64,000 nucleotides of DNA from Luteibacter jiangsuensis (GCF_011742555.1 NZ_JAAQQR010000012.1:1-64000); one strand, 5' to 3'; shown: positions 31,487 to 40,507, numbered from the stretch's first letter. Translations and numbers: made by a program. Notes: generated by a model not told the origin, from the sequence alone.

Positions 31487-33019
31487 GTGCGGCGATGGAT
31501 CGTTCTGGGCACGTTGTGCCTGTGCATGCTCATGGTTGCCATGGATGCCAACATATTGCACACGGTGATGCCGACGCTGATCCGCGAGCTACGCCCGACG
31601 CCCATCGAGCAGCTTTGGATCGTGAACGCTTATGCGCTCATGCTCGCCGGCCTGTTGATCACGATGGGCGCACTCAGCGACCGTTACGGCCGCCGCCGGA
31701 TGCTCCTTTGCGGCCTCGCCGTCTTCGGCCTGGCCTCGCTCCTGGCGGAGTGGGTGCGGCAACCATGGCAGGCCATCGCATGCAGGGCCATCCTGGGCGT
31801 CGGTGGCGCGATGATCATGCCCACGCTCCTTTCGCTGATTCGCGAAACATTCGACGATGCGAAGGAGCGCACCATTGCCCTCTCGGCATGCGGCATGGCC
31901 GGATGCGCGGGAGCCGCCGTGGGGCCCGTGCTTGGCGGTGCCCTGGTACATGCGTTCGACTGGCAAGCCGCCTTCCTCGTCAATGTGGCGATCGTGCTGG
32001 TCGCCGTGCCGCTTGTGGCAGTCACGGTGCGCGAGTCTGTCACGCGGCGTGCCGGCATGTGGGACTGGACGAGTGTGGCTCTTTCGTTCCTGGGCATGAC
32101 GGCATTGGTGCAAGGGATCAAGCTGCTCGGCAAGCCTGACGCGGTGACCACCGAGTCGGTGGCGATGGTCGCTGTCGGCATCGCGACCATGGCGTGGTTC
32201 GTGCGCCGTCAGTGGCGGTCGGACGATCCCTTACTCGACATCCGCCTCTTTGGCGTACGCAGCTTTACCGCAGGCGTCGCCGTCTATGCGGTGGTCATGT
32301 TCTCCCTGAGTTCCACGATCTTTCTTGCGTCGCAGTGGCTTCAGTTCGTGCACCGCCAGAGTCCCCTTGAGGCAGGGCTTTGGCTTTTGCCGGCAACGCT
32401 TTCCGCGTTGCTCGCCGTCCTGGCAGTTCCTTATTCCCTGGCCCGTTGGCACGTGCGCGACGTGATGCTGGCCGGCATGGCATCGATCTCGGTGGCCTTG
32501 TTCATCCCGGCGCTCAACGCCGGTGGCTCGCTGATCCCGTTTGCCGTATCCCTGGCGTGCCTTGGCGCGGGAGTGAGTCTTGCCCTGTCGAGCGCCACCA
32601 CCGTGGTGGTGATGGCTGCCCCGGCGGAACGGGCCGGCAGCGCGGCAGCGTTGCAATCCACGGCCTACGAGGTGGGCAACGTTCTCGGCATCGCCGTGGT
32701 GGGCAGCTTCGCGGCAGGCTTGTATACCCACACCGTCCAAGTGCCAGACGCGCTGGCTGCCTCCGTGGCACGGGCCGTGCGCCTGTCCGTGGGCGAGGCA
32801 GAGGTGGCAGCGGCAGCCTTGCCCCAGGCGGTGGCTGTCCCGTTGCAACAGGCCGCGCGCATCGCTTTCGATAAGGCGTTCTCGGTGTCCTGTCTTTTGG
32901 TTGGTTGCGCGATGCTGGTGTCCACGATATCGATCTTCGCGCTCATGCGAAGAAGCCGCTCTCGCGCTCCTGAGGATGCTTGCCGATCAGGAGCCGCCGC
33001 GCCCAGCGCTCTCGACTAA
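31487..33019 (+). CDS. MFS drug exporter, DHA2 (14-span, SmvA/QacA-like)
   Basis: A 510-residue transporter starting at GTG 31487, with AAAGGAG before it. The N-terminal half shows the DHA2 marks: Asp in MVAMDANILHTVMPTL (motif D1), GALSDRYGRRRML (motif A) and GPVLGGALVH (motif C, antiporter). Fourteen hydrophobic spans can be traced, fitting QacA/SmvA/EmrB-type proton-drug antiporters. It probably exports cationic biocides or dyes; specificity cannot be read from sequence. No EmrA-type adaptor is nearby, so it likely works alone in the inner membrane. It is convergent with tesB, with seven bases between the stops. Confidence 0.85.
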   Translation: MRRWIVLGTLCLCMLMVAMDANILHTVMPTLIRELRPTPIEQLWIVNAYALMLAGLLITMGALSDRYGRRRMLLCGLAVFGLASLLAEWVRQPWQAIACRAILGVGGAMIMPTLLSLIRETFDDAKERTIALSACGMAGCAGAAVGPVLGGALVHAFDWQAAFLVNVAIVLVAVPLVAVTVRESVTRRAGMWDWTSVALSFLGMTALVQGIKLLGKPDAVTTESVAMVAVGIATMAWFVRRQWRSDDPLLDIRLFGVRSFTAGVAVYAVVMFSLSSTIFLASQWLQFVHRQSPLEAGLWLLPATLSALLAVLAVPYSLARWHVRDVMLAGMASISVALFIPALNAGGSLIPFAVSLACLGAGVSLALSSATTVVVMAAPAERAGSAAALQSTAYEVGNVLGIAVVGSFAAGLYTHTVQVPDALAASVARAVRLSVGEAEVAAAALPQAVAVPLQQAARIAFDKAFSVSCLLVGCAMLVSTISIFALMRRSRSRAPEDACRSGAAAPSALD

Positions 33020-33026
33020 CGTGCCA

Positions 33027-33893
33027 TCAATCCGGGCGCACGCGGATCAGGCCTTCCTGCGCCGTCGAAGCGATGAGAACGCCGTCGCGCGTGTAGATGG
33101 AGCCACGTGCGAGGCCGCGAGCGCCTTGCGAGGTCGGACTGTCGAACGAGTACAGCAACCACTCGTCGATGCGAAACGGACGATGGAACCACAGCGCATG
33201 GTCCAGGCTGGCCATTTGCATGTTCCGCGTGAGGTAGGAAATGCCGTGCGGCAGCGTGGCGGTACCGATCAGGTGGAAGTCGGACGCATACGCAAGCAGC
33301 GCCTGGTGCATCGACGGCGTGTCGTCGATGGGTGCCGTGAGACGGAACCAAATGTGCTGGTAAGGGGGCCGCTTTGCCGGGCGGAGTTCGTCCCTGGGCC
33401 ATACGTGACGGAACTCGAAGGGGCCGTCGACGCCGAGCCAGCGCTGGGTCTTTTCAGGCAGCCGGCCGAGTTGCTCGGCGGAAACCGCGGGCATCGGCTC
33501 CACGTCTTCCGGTGCCGGCACTTCGGGCATGGAAATCTGGTGCTCGTAGCCCGTTTCCGGTACCTGGAACGAAACGGAACTGTTGAGGATGGGCTGGCCG
33601 TGCTGGATGGCGACCACGCGTCGGGACGAGAACGAGCCGCCGTCGCGGGTGCGCTCCACGCTGTAGACGATGGGCGCGTTGATGTCGCCGGCGCGCAGGA
33701 AATACGCATGCAGCGAATGGGCCTCGCGATGCGGGTCCACGGTACGCTGCGCGGCCGATAGCGCCTGGCCAAGCACCTGGCCGCCGAAGACGAAGCGCGT
33801 GCCGATGTCGCGGCTCTGGCCCCGGAACAGGTTGTCCTCCAGTCGTTCGAGTTCGAGCAGTTCGACGAGTTCGCCGACGTGGTTGTCCGACAT
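33027..33893 (-). CDS. tesB: acyl-CoA thioesterase II
   Basis: A 288-residue double-hotdog thioesterase that hydrolyses medium- and long-chain acyl-CoA. The first hotdog has FVFGGQVLGQALSAAQRTV and LHAYFLRAGD, and the second has ASLDHALWFHRPFRIDEWLLY with the catalytic Asp, then ARGSIYTRDG and STAQEGLIR with the Gln. Length and motif order match E. coli TesB. The start is the ATG at 33893, 49 bases downstream of the ampD stop on the same strand. Confidence 0.94.
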   Translation of the reverse strand: MSDNHVGELVELLELERLEDNLFRGQSRDIGTRFVFGGQVLGQALSAAQRTVDPHREAHSLHAYFLRAGDINAPIVYSVERTRDGGSFSSRRVVAIQHGQPILNSSVSFQVPETGYEHQISMPEVPAPEDVEPMPAVSAEQLGRLPEKTQRWLGVDGPFEFRHVWPRDELRPAKRPPYQHIWFRLTAPIDDTPSMHQALLAYASDFHLIGTATLPHGISYLTRNMQMASLDHALWFHRPFRIDEWLLYSFDSPTSQGARGLARGSIYTRDGVLIASTAQEGLIRVRPD

Positions 33894-33942
33894 GAGGTCC
33901 CCTGGATATGGCGGTGATGCTGGGAGCGGAAGTATACCGGGG

Positions 33943-34497
33943 CTAGGCCGTGAGCCGGCCCAGCCGGGCGGTGTCGTAAGCGCGAGCCCAGGGGAACTGC
34001 GGACCGGGATCGCGTTTGCGTGGCACTTCGTTCTCCGGGTCGTCGCTCGCGGGCACCATGGCCGTGTCCAGGTCCTCGTGCCCCGCGATGTGGCGCAGCG
34101 AGGGGAAGCGCTCCACGAGGTGTTCGAGCAGGGCGCGCAAGGCCGCAATCTGGCGCTCCGGGTAAGGCTCGGTCATGGTCTGCCGCGCCGAATGGAACCA
34201 GTCTGGATAACGGCCCGTGTTCACCAGTTCGATGCCGATCGAGCGCGGGTTGTAGCCGCGGGTGTGATGGGCCACACGCAGCGGGTCGACATAGCAGAGC
34301 ACCGAGCCGTCGCGGTCGATGTAGTAGTGGCCGCTGTTGCCGGCGCCCGAATCGTAGAGCACGCGCTCCCCGTATTCGCGGGCCATGGCCAGATCGGGCA
34401 GTTCGGTGCAATGGATGACGACAAGGTCGATCTCGTCCGGACGACGCTCGGGCAGGCGGGATTCGTAGGGCAGGGGGGCATGGAGAATGTCGATCAT
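33943..34497 (-). CDS. ampD: N-acetylmuramoyl-L-alanine amidase, AmpD family
   Basis: A 184-residue cytoplasmic amidase (no signal peptide) of the Amidase_2 family. Zinc ligands appear as His29 (VVIHCTE), His140 (IAGHEDLD) and Asp163 (KRDPGPQFPW). The DRDGSVLCYVD and HHTRGYNPRSIGIELVN blocks are also typical. AmpD cleaves anhydro-muropeptides during wall recycling, and its loss derepresses AmpC-type beta-lactamases in bacteria that have AmpR. The start at 34497 gives the normal length. It is divergent from the small hydrolase gene at 34543. Confidence 0.88.
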   Translation of the reverse strand: MIDILHAPLPYESRLPERRPDEIDLVVIHCTELPDLAMAREYGERVLYDSGAGNSGHYYIDRDGSVLCYVDPLRVAHHTRGYNPRSIGIELVNTGRYPDWFHSARQTMTEPYPERQIAALRALLEHLVERFPSLRHIAGHEDLDTAMVPASDDPENEVPRKRDPGPQFPWARAYDTARLGRLTA

Positions 34498-34542
34498 GCC
34501 GCTTTGATAACATAGCCGGTCATTCCGCGTACGGAGACCGCC

Positions 34543-35061
34543 ATGCGCGGCCATATCATCCTTTCCCACGGTTCCGATTCCGGCCCCGACGCCACCAAGG
34601 TGAGTGCCCTTGCCGCCGTCGCCGAATCGCTCGGCTGGAGCACGGCGCGGCCGGATTACCGCGAGGACGATGCCCGGGGCCACGCGGGGTCCATCGATCC
34701 GCGCCTGACGCGCCTGGCCGCCGCGATCTCGGCATCGCCGACACCCCCCGTCCTGGTCGGGTCGAGCATGGGCGCCTTCGTGTCAGGCCTTGCCTCGCTG
34801 GAAGCGCCGGTGGCCGGCCTTTTCCTGCTCGCCCTGCCCACGCGCATCCCGGGGTATCCGCGCCCCTTCGCCGTGCGGCCCGGCGTGCCGTCCTTCCTTG
34901 TGCACGGTTACGCCGACGACGTATGCCCGCTCGACGAGGCGGTGGCGTTTGCCCGCGGCCACGCCATGCCCGCTTTGCTGGTGCAGGATGACCACCGCCT
35001 TGGCGCGAGCCTTCCCGACATCGAGGCGGCCTTCCGCCGCTTCCTGGACATGCTGGCATGA
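34543..35061 (+). CDS. small alpha/beta hydrolase (YqiA/dienelactone-hydrolase-like)
   Basis: A compact 172-residue alpha/beta hydrolase without a signal peptide. Motifs are IILSHGSDSGPDATKV at the first strand, the nucleophile elbow GSSMGAF (Ser in VGSSMGAFVSGLAS), an acidic residue in GYADDVCPLDE and a likely catalytic His in QDDHRLG. Its lack of a cap domain suggests a small or acylated substrate; the reaction is unknown. Its stop overlaps the rlmKL start (ATGA), so the two are translationally coupled, although no shared pathway is evident. Confidence 0.8.
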   Translation: MRGHIILSHGSDSGPDATKVSALAAVAESLGWSTARPDYREDDARGHAGSIDPRLTRLAAAISASPTPPVLVGSSMGAFVSGLASLEAPVAGLFLLALPTRIPGYPRPFAVRPGVPSFLVHGYADDVCPLDEAVAFARGHAMPALLVQDDHRLGASLPDIEAAFRRFLDMLA

Positions 35062-37202
35062 CGGCTTTCTTCGCCACCTGCCCGAAAGGCCTGGAATACC
35101 TTCTCAAGGACGAGCTGGTCGCGCTCGGCGCCGGCGACGTACGTGAGGCGTTGGCGGGCGTGTCCTTCACGGGGACCATCGAAACGGCCTACCGGGCCTG
35201 CCTCTGGTCGCGCATGGCCAGCCGCGTGCTGTTGCCCCTGGCCGAGTTCGATGCCGCCGACCCCGACGCTCTATATGCCGGCGTGCAGGCCATCGACTGG
35301 GCGGAACACCTCGCCGCGCACGGCACGCTGGCTGTGGACGCCAACACGGCCCAGAGCAAGCTCACCCATAGCCAGTTCATCGCACTGAAGACCAAGGACG
35401 CCATCGTCGACCAGTTCCGCGCCGCCAGCGGCGCCCGGCCTGACGTCGACCCGGAAGAACCGGACCTGCGGATCAACGTGCGCCTCCGTCGTGACCGCGC
35501 CACCGTCTCGATCGATCTCTCCGGCTCGCCGCTGCATCGCCGTGGCTGGCGCGAGCAACAGGGCGAAGCCCCGCTGAAGGAAAACCTCGCCGCCGCAATG
35601 CTCGTCCGCGCGCAGTGGCCGCGCATCTATGCGGAGGGCGGCGCGCTTGTCGACCCGATGTGCGGCTCCGGCACCCTGCTGATCGAAGGGGCGCTCATGG
35701 CTGCCGGCGTGGCGCCCGGCCTGCGCCGGGACTATTACGGGTTCCTGGGCTGGCTGAAACACGATTACGCGCTCTGGCGTACGATCTACGACGAAGCGAA
35801 GGCGCTCGCCGACGAGGGGATGCGCGGCTTGCGGCCAGTGTTCTTCGGCAGCGATTCGGACCCGCACATGGTTCAGACGGCGAAGCACAACGCGCAGAGC
35901 GCGGGCGTGGCCGGTTTCGTCCATCTGGACCGTCGCGATGCGGTTCACGTAGAGCCGCCGCCGGAAACCCCGCTGGGTCTGGTCATCACCAATCCGCCCT
36001 ACGGCGAGCGCCTGGGCGATCGGGCCGAACTGCCGGTGCTGTATCGCGAACTGGGACAGGCGCTGAAGGACCGCTTCGCCGGTTGGCGCGCGGCGGTGCT
36101 GGCGGGTGATGAAGAACTCGGCCGCGCGCTTCGCCTCAGTCCGGACAAGCGCTACGCGCTGTACAACGGCGCCCTGGAAACCCCGCTCCTCACCTTCTCG
36201 CTCCGTGCTCGCAACGAGGCTCCGCGCGAAGCGAAGCCGCTCTCCGCCGGCGCGCAGATGCTGAAGAACCGGCTGGAAAAAAACGTCCGTCACCTGCGCA
36301 AGCGGCTGGCTCGCGAAGGCATCACCTGCTGGCGGGCCTACGACCAGGATCTGCCGGAATACGCCGCCGCGATCGACGTGTACGAGGGCTGGCTGCACAT
36401 CCAGGAGTACAAGGCGCCGCAGGACGTGCCGGCCGACGTTGCCCGCATCCGTCTGCGCGAGATCGTGCGCGTGGCTGGCGAGGTGTTCGGCACGCCGCGC
36501 GAGCGGATCGCGGTGAAGACGCGCGAACGCGGCAAGGGCGGTTCCAAGTACGGCCAGTTCGACCAGAAAGGCGAGTTCGTCGAGGTGCACGAGGGCGGGC
36601 TCACCTTCCTCATCAACCCCACCGATTACCTGGACACAGGACTTTTCCTGGATCACCGGCTCGTTCGGGCGCGCATCCGGGAACTGGCCGCGGGCAAGCA
36701 TTTCCTGAACCTCTTCGCGTACACGGGCACAGCCAGTGTCTACGCGGCGGCGGGCGATGCGCGGGACACCACCACGGTCGACCTTTCGGGCACCTACCTC
36801 GACTGGGCGTCGCGCAACCTCGCGCTGAACGGCTTCACGGGGAACCGTCACCGCCTGGTGCAGGAAGACGCGTTCACGTTCCTGCGCAATCGCTCGATGC
36901 AGTACGGGCTGATCTATGTGGACCCGCCCACCTTTTCGAACTCCAAGAAGGCGGACGATTTCGACGTCCAGCGCGACCACGCGGAACTTCTGTTGCTGTG
37001 CGCGGAGCGCCTGTTGCCCGACGGCGTGATCGTATTCTCGAACAATTTCCGCCGTTTCCAGCTTGATCGCGCCGCGCTGGAGCCCCATCTTTCCGTTGAG
37101 GACTGGAGCGCCGCGAGCATTCCGTTCGACTTCGCCAGACGCCACGACATCCACGGTTGCTGGCTCCTTCGCAAGCCGTTCGTTAACCCGTGGAAAACGT
37201 GA
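35058..37202 (+). CDS. rlmL: bifunctional 23S rRNA methyltransferase RlmKL
   Basis: A 714-residue fusion of two methyltransferases. The first half has a THUMP RNA-binding domain (residues about 45-155) and a Rossmann domain with PMCGSGTLLIEGA and the N2-guanine catalytic motif TNPPYGERLG (RlmL, G2445). The second half has the PUA-like/RlmI-type part and a second Rossmann domain with NLFAYTGTASVYAAAGDA and YVDPPTFSNSKK (RlmK, N7-G2069). Both SAM sites look intact and the length is that of E. coli RlmKL. The start overlaps the upstream hydrolase stop by four bases. Confidence 0.95.
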   Translation: MTAFFATCPKGLEYLLKDELVALGAGDVREALAGVSFTGTIETAYRACLWSRMASRVLLPLAEFDAADPDALYAGVQAIDWAEHLAAHGTLAVDANTAQSKLTHSQFIALKTKDAIVDQFRAASGARPDVDPEEPDLRINVRLRRDRATVSIDLSGSPLHRRGWREQQGEAPLKENLAAAMLVRAQWPRIYAEGGALVDPMCGSGTLLIEGALMAAGVAPGLRRDYYGFLGWLKHDYALWRTIYDEAKALADEGMRGLRPVFFGSDSDPHMVQTAKHNAQSAGVAGFVHLDRRDAVHVEPPPETPLGLVITNPPYGERLGDRAELPVLYRELGQALKDRFAGWRAAVLAGDEELGRALRLSPDKRYALYNGALETPLLTFSLRARNEAPREAKPLSAGAQMLKNRLEKNVRHLRKRLAREGITCWRAYDQDLPEYAAAIDVYEGWLHIQEYKAPQDVPADVARIRLREIVRVAGEVFGTPRERIAVKTRERGKGGSKYGQFDQKGEFVEVHEGGLTFLINPTDYLDTGLFLDHRLVRARIRELAAGKHFLNLFAYTGTASVYAAAGDARDTTTVDLSGTYLDWASRNLALNGFTGNRHRLVQEDAFTFLRNRSMQYGLIYVDPPTFSNSKKADDFDVQRDHAELLLLCAERLLPDGVIVFSNNFRRFQLDRAALEPHLSVEDWSAASIPFDFARRHDIHGCWLLRKPFVNPWKT

Positions 37203-37279
37203 AGGGAAGGTCGAGAAAACTTCAGTCCGGATTCAGCGCCGGAGCGCGAATCTGCGCTCGACACCCGGAGGTAACTGTC

Positions 37280-37687
37280 ATGAAAGGTAAGTTCGTCAAG
37301 TCGAGTCTGGCCCTCGCCGCTGCCGGTCTAATGGCTTTTGCGCCCGGCGCATTCGCCCGCGGGCACGGCTACTACGGCGGCGGCTACCATGGCGGCTACG
37401 GCTACCACGGTGGGTACTATCGCGGCGGCTATGGCTACCACGGCCACGGCCACTACGACAGCGCGGGCCGCTGGATCGCCGGTGCGATCGTCGCCGGCGC
37501 CGTGGTCGGCCTGGTCGCCAATGCGACCGCGCCTCGCACGGTCGTCTACGACCGGCCCGTTTACTACAGCCGTCCGGCCACCGTGGTCTATGAAGACGCA
37601 CCGGTGGTCACCCGCCGCGTGACAACGACGACGACCTATGTCGACGACGGCTACGGCACGCGCTACGTCCGCGACGACGGTTATTGA
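37280..37687 (+). CDS. exported Gly/Tyr/His-rich protein with glycine-zipper segment
   Basis: A 135-residue protein with a Sec signal ending at GAFARG. Residues about 28-60 are simple repeats of GYHGG, GYYGG and GYGYH; next comes a glycine-zipper hydrophobic stretch (IAGAIVAGAVVGLVA), and then a Tyr/Val/Thr-rich tail (RRVTTTTTYVDD). Histidine-dense repeats could bind metal ions, and the zipper could insert in the outer membrane. The family is common and unnamed in Xanthomonadales. CCGGAGG precedes the ATG. An intrinsic terminator follows the stop. Confidence 0.65.
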   Translation: MKGKFVKSSLALAAAGLMAFAPGAFARGHGYYGGGYHGGYGYHGGYYRGGYGYHGHGHYDSAGRWIAGAIVAGAVVGLVANATAPRTVVYDRPVYYSRPATVVYEDAPVVTRRVTTTTTYVDDGYGTRYVRDDGY

Positions 37688-37708
37688 TAGATCTCTCGGA
37701 AGAACGAC

Positions 37709-37738
37709 AAGCCCGGCTTCATGCCGGGCTTTTTTTTG
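37709..37738 (+). terminator. intrinsic terminator after the Gly/Tyr/His-rich protein gene
   Basis: The stem AAGCCCGGC, loop TTCAT and stem GCCGGGCTT are followed by a run of T residues (37730-37737). It lies 22 bases after the stop codon at 37685-37687. Confidence 0.9.
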
Positions 37739-38322
37739 GTTCATCGCAGAAGTCCGGGGACGCATGCCGCATGCCGCATGCATCGGTTCATTCGCCAAGG
37801 CGAATGCATGTGGCCAGCGGCTGGCGCCGCCGCTGCTCGGACGGTAGGGCCAGAGCCTTCGGTGCCCACCCTCGCTGCTCAGACAGGTCCTCCGCGTTCG
37901 TAAAGGTGGGGCCGCTGGCGCGGCCCGTTTACCTATCTGGCCTTCGGCCGCTCACTTGTGCGGAACTCGCCTCGAGGGTGGACACCGAAGACTCTTCCGA
38001 CACATGAGGCGGCGTGTCGGGAGAGCAGCACCGCACAAGCCCGCAGCCGCTGCTCGTGACAGCATCGCATCGCCTCGGTCCGGTACGCCGGTCACCCAGC
38101 GCCTTGGTCAGCGACGATGCGAGAGCACACCATCGGCTCTTGCCCTGGCTCTCCCCACAACAACCCGCACCGTCGGCTGGCTCCCAGACACCGGCACAGG
38201 CGCCGATGCGAGGACGAACAGGCGAGCCCACGCTACGAAGCGAACCCCATACCGACTCCATATACGCAGTCCCGCCACGAAAATACGAGATGAACTTTTT
38301 TTCGTTCATAGCGCGAGAGCGT
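37739..38322. other. 584-base stretch without a recognised gene
   Basis: No convincing protein gene. It holds a triple ATGCCGC tandem near 37763-37780, a strong hairpin CATTCGCC-AA-GGCGAATG at 37789-37806, a wider inverted repeat CCGACAC...GTGTCGG at about 37998-38021, and an AT-rich hairpin ATGAAC...GTTCAT at 38290-38309 that may end the MocR transcript. An open frame on the minus strand (37929-38309, 126 codons, Ser/Cys rich) has no ribosome-binding site and no recognised domain. It may be a repeated intergenic unit or a small-RNA locus; neither can be shown here. Confidence 0.4.
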
Positions 38323-39753
38323 TTATCTCGACGTGAGGGACGCGGCGAGCCTGCGAATCCCTTCGCGGATGTCGGGAAGAGTCATCTGGGCATAACCGAG
38401 CAGCAGGCCCGGGCGGGCGTGGCGAAGGAAATAGCCTGAAACGGGGTATACGCCTACGTCATGGCTCGCAGCGGTGTCGATGGCTCGACGCTCGTCGGAA
38501 CCGGTTGGCAGCCACAGCACGACGTGCGCGCCTGCACCCTCGCCAGTAGTGCGCAACGTGCTTCCCCACGCCGTGGCCATGGCGTCGAGCAGTGCGTCGC
38601 GGCGTGTCGCCAGGCTGCGGCGAACGCGGCGGAGATGGAGTTCGTAGCTTCCCGAGTCGATGAACTCCGCGAGCACACGTTGTTCGAGCCCCGCCGTATG
38701 GCGGTCGGCAAGCCACTTCGCGGCTTCGAATACACCGACGAGGGCCTTGGGCACGATCAGGTAACCGATGCGCAGCGCCGCGAACACCGTTCGCGAGAAC
38801 GTGCCGACGTAGATGACCCTGCCGCCCCCGTCGAGGCCTTGTAGCGATTCAAGCGGCTGTCCGTCATAGCGGAATTCGCCGTCGTAGTCGTCTTCCACCA
38901 CCACGGCACCGCACCGGTTTGCCCAGTCGAGAATCGCGAGCCGGCGTGCCATCGTGAGCACGCCGCCGGTGGGGAACTGGTGGGAAGGGGTAAGGAACAA
39001 GGCGCGAGCCGACGGCGGCAGATTGCTTGGGTCGAGCCCTGCCTCGTCGACGTCCACCGGACAAAGCCGGGCGCCGGACGCCGCGAGGATCGCCCGGGTG
39101 CCCTGGTAGTGAGGGTTCTCGATGGCGACCGCGTCCCCGGGATCGACCAGCACGCGGGCGACAAGGTCGATGGCTTGCTGCGAACCGTTCACCACGATGA
39201 CTTGCGACGGCTCGCAGGACACGCCCCGGGAGCGTCTGACATGGGTGCAGATCGCCTCCCGCAGGCTCGGATGGCCGGCGGCCGGGCCATAGTCGAGTTC
39301 GCGCGCCGAGGCCTGTCTTGCGTGCTTCGTCAGAAGCCGCCGCCAGCGCGCGAACGGGAAGTCGGCGACGTCGCCGCGACCATAGGCGAAATCGTAGCGC
39401 CGCCCAGGGCGGGTTGCCGGAAAAACGAAGCCTGCGGAAGGCGCGCCCGACAGGTGCCGGCCGTACCTCGAGAGGTCGATGGCGGCAGCGGGACGCTCGG
39501 GCTTCTTTACCGCGACCTCGGGCGAAACGAAACATCCCGAACCGCGACGGGTGGCGATGTAGCCCTCGGCCTGGAGTTGTTCGAAAGCGGTGACCACGAC
39601 AGAGCGCGAGACACCCCACTGCTCGGCGAGGTCCCTCGTGGAGGGAAGCCGGTCACCCGCGCGCAGGCGACCCGAGCGTATGGCATGGCGAACGCCCTCG
39701 AAGATCTGGCGGCCAAGGGGGCTCCCCGGCTGGAGTGGTATGGAGAATTCCAT
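38323..39753 (-). CDS. MocR/PdxR-family regulator (GntR HTH + aminotransferase-like domain) lacking the PLP lysine
   Basis: A 476-residue regulator. The GntR winged helix covers residues about 5-75 (LPSTRDLAEQWGVSRSVV), followed by a fold-type I aminotransferase domain (about 95-470). Most cofactor-site motifs are intact: NGSQQAIDL, ENPHYQG, TPSHQFPTGG, VVEDDYDGEFRY and the Arg of ALRIGYL. The position of the PLP-binding lysine, normally S-K-T in GTFSKT, is Arg321 (codon cga, minus strand 38793-38791). A Schiff base with PLP therefore cannot form in the usual way. It is divergent from a PNPOx-like gene, as is common for MocR proteins, and probably controls it and itself. Confidence 0.82.
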   Translation of the reverse strand: MEFSIPLQPGSPLGRQIFEGVRHAIRSGRLRAGDRLPSTRDLAEQWGVSRSVVVTAFEQLQAEGYIATRRGSGCFVSPEVAVKKPERPAAAIDLSRYGRHLSGAPSAGFVFPATRPGRRYDFAYGRGDVADFPFARWRRLLTKHARQASARELDYGPAAGHPSLREAICTHVRRSRGVSCEPSQVIVVNGSQQAIDLVARVLVDPGDAVAIENPHYQGTRAILAASGARLCPVDVDEAGLDPSNLPPSARALFLTPSHQFPTGGVLTMARRLAILDWANRCGAVVVEDDYDGEFRYDGQPLESLQGLDGGGRVIYVGTFSRTVFAALRIGYLIVPKALVGVFEAAKWLADRHTAGLEQRVLAEFIDSGSYELHLRRVRRSLATRRDALLDAMATAWGSTLRTTGEGAGAHVVLWLPTGSDERRAIDTAASHDVGVYPVSGYFLRHARPGLLLGYAQMTLPDIREGIRRLAASLTSR

Positions 39754-39757
39754 GAAA

Positions 39758-39780
39758 AGTGGCTATTCAAAGAGACCACT
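39758..39780. promoter_or_regulatory. inverted repeat in the MocR/PNPOx divergent promoter
   Basis: AGTGG (39758-39762) and CCACT (39776-39780) are reverse complements 13 bases apart. The right arm abuts TATAGT on the minus strand (39783-39778), a good -10 box for the MocR gene, whose ATG is 25 bases further on. A regulator bound here would block its own promoter. The gap between the two coding regions is only 73 bases. Confidence 0.45.
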
Positions 39781-39826
39781 ATAGCGGCCATCATCACCGT
39801 GTCCACAATGAGACTGGGGGTGGGTC

Positions 39827-40507
39827 TTGAAGCACACGTCGCGCTCGACGTTGAGGCAGCTCGCTGCCCGCGGTACGCACGATTGGGCGGCCATCGCCGC
39901 GATCCTTGATGCGGGCTTCATGGCCAGCATCGCCTTCGCAAGCGAGGGACAGCCCTTCGTCCTGCCCATGTTGTACGGTCGCGACGGCCGCACGTTGTTC
40001 CTTCACGGCGCGGCCAGTGCGCGCATCATGAGGGAGCTCGGCGGCGCCGTGCCCGTCTGTGTCTCGGTCACCCTGGTGGATGGCCTGGTGCTTGCGCGCT
40101 CCGCGTTCAATCACTCGCTGAACTACCGCTCCGTGGTGGCGTTCGGTGGCGCCCGGCCTGTCGAAGAACCCCGCGCGAAGCTCCGCGCACTACGCATCCT
40201 TTCCGATCACCTGCTGGCGGGTCGTTGGGAAGATGTGCGCGGTCCGACACGGGCCGAACTCGCGCAGACAACCGTCCTGCAGCTCGATATCGAAGAGGCG
40301 TCCGCGAAGGTGCGTACGGGGCCGCCGGTCGACGACGACGCGGACCTCGGTCGCGCGGTCTGGGCCGGCGTGCTGCCGCTCTCCATGTCGGCGGCGGCTC
40401 CGGTTGCCGATCCGTTGCTGGACCCAGCCATCGGCGCACCGGCCTATCTTGGCCGCACCGGCGAGTTCGCAGCGGTGCGCGCATCGGCAGGGGAGGCTGC
40501 CTCGTGA
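39827..40507 (+). CDS. PNPOx-like flavin/split-barrel protein
   Basis: A 226-residue protein of the pyridoxamine-5'-phosphate-oxidase-related split-barrel family. The visible start is TTG 39827, preceded by a G-rich stretch. FVLPMLYGRDGRTLFLHGAASARIM and NYRSVVAFGGARPVE are the FMN-binding-type strands, and RAELAQTTVLQLDIEEASAKVRTGPP lies nearer the end. The family binds flavin or haem, and the individual activities are mostly unknown. Divergence from a MocR-type regulator is a recurrent arrangement. Its stop overlaps the next gene's GTG start (GTGA). Confidence 0.75.
   Translation: MKHTSRSTLRQLAARGTHDWAAIAAILDAGFMASIAFASEGQPFVLPMLYGRDGRTLFLHGAASARIMRELGGAVPVCVSVTLVDGLVLARSAFNHSLNYRSVVAFGGARPVEEPRAKLRALRILSDHLLAGRWEDVRGPTRAELAQTTVLQLDIEEASAKVRTGPPVDDDADLGRAVWAGVLPLSMSAAAPVADPLLDPAIGAPAYLGRTGEFAAVRASAGEAAS

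Noticed and set aside
31380-31490. Immunity gene after the putative toxin
   Set aside because: The 104-base gap has no open frame with a ribosome-binding site, and the next gene is a clear MFS exporter.
37929-38309. 126-codon minus-strand frame in the gene-poor stretch
   Set aside because: It has no ribosome-binding site, is Ser/Cys/Arg rich, and has no recognised domain. It is recorded only as part of the unexplained region.
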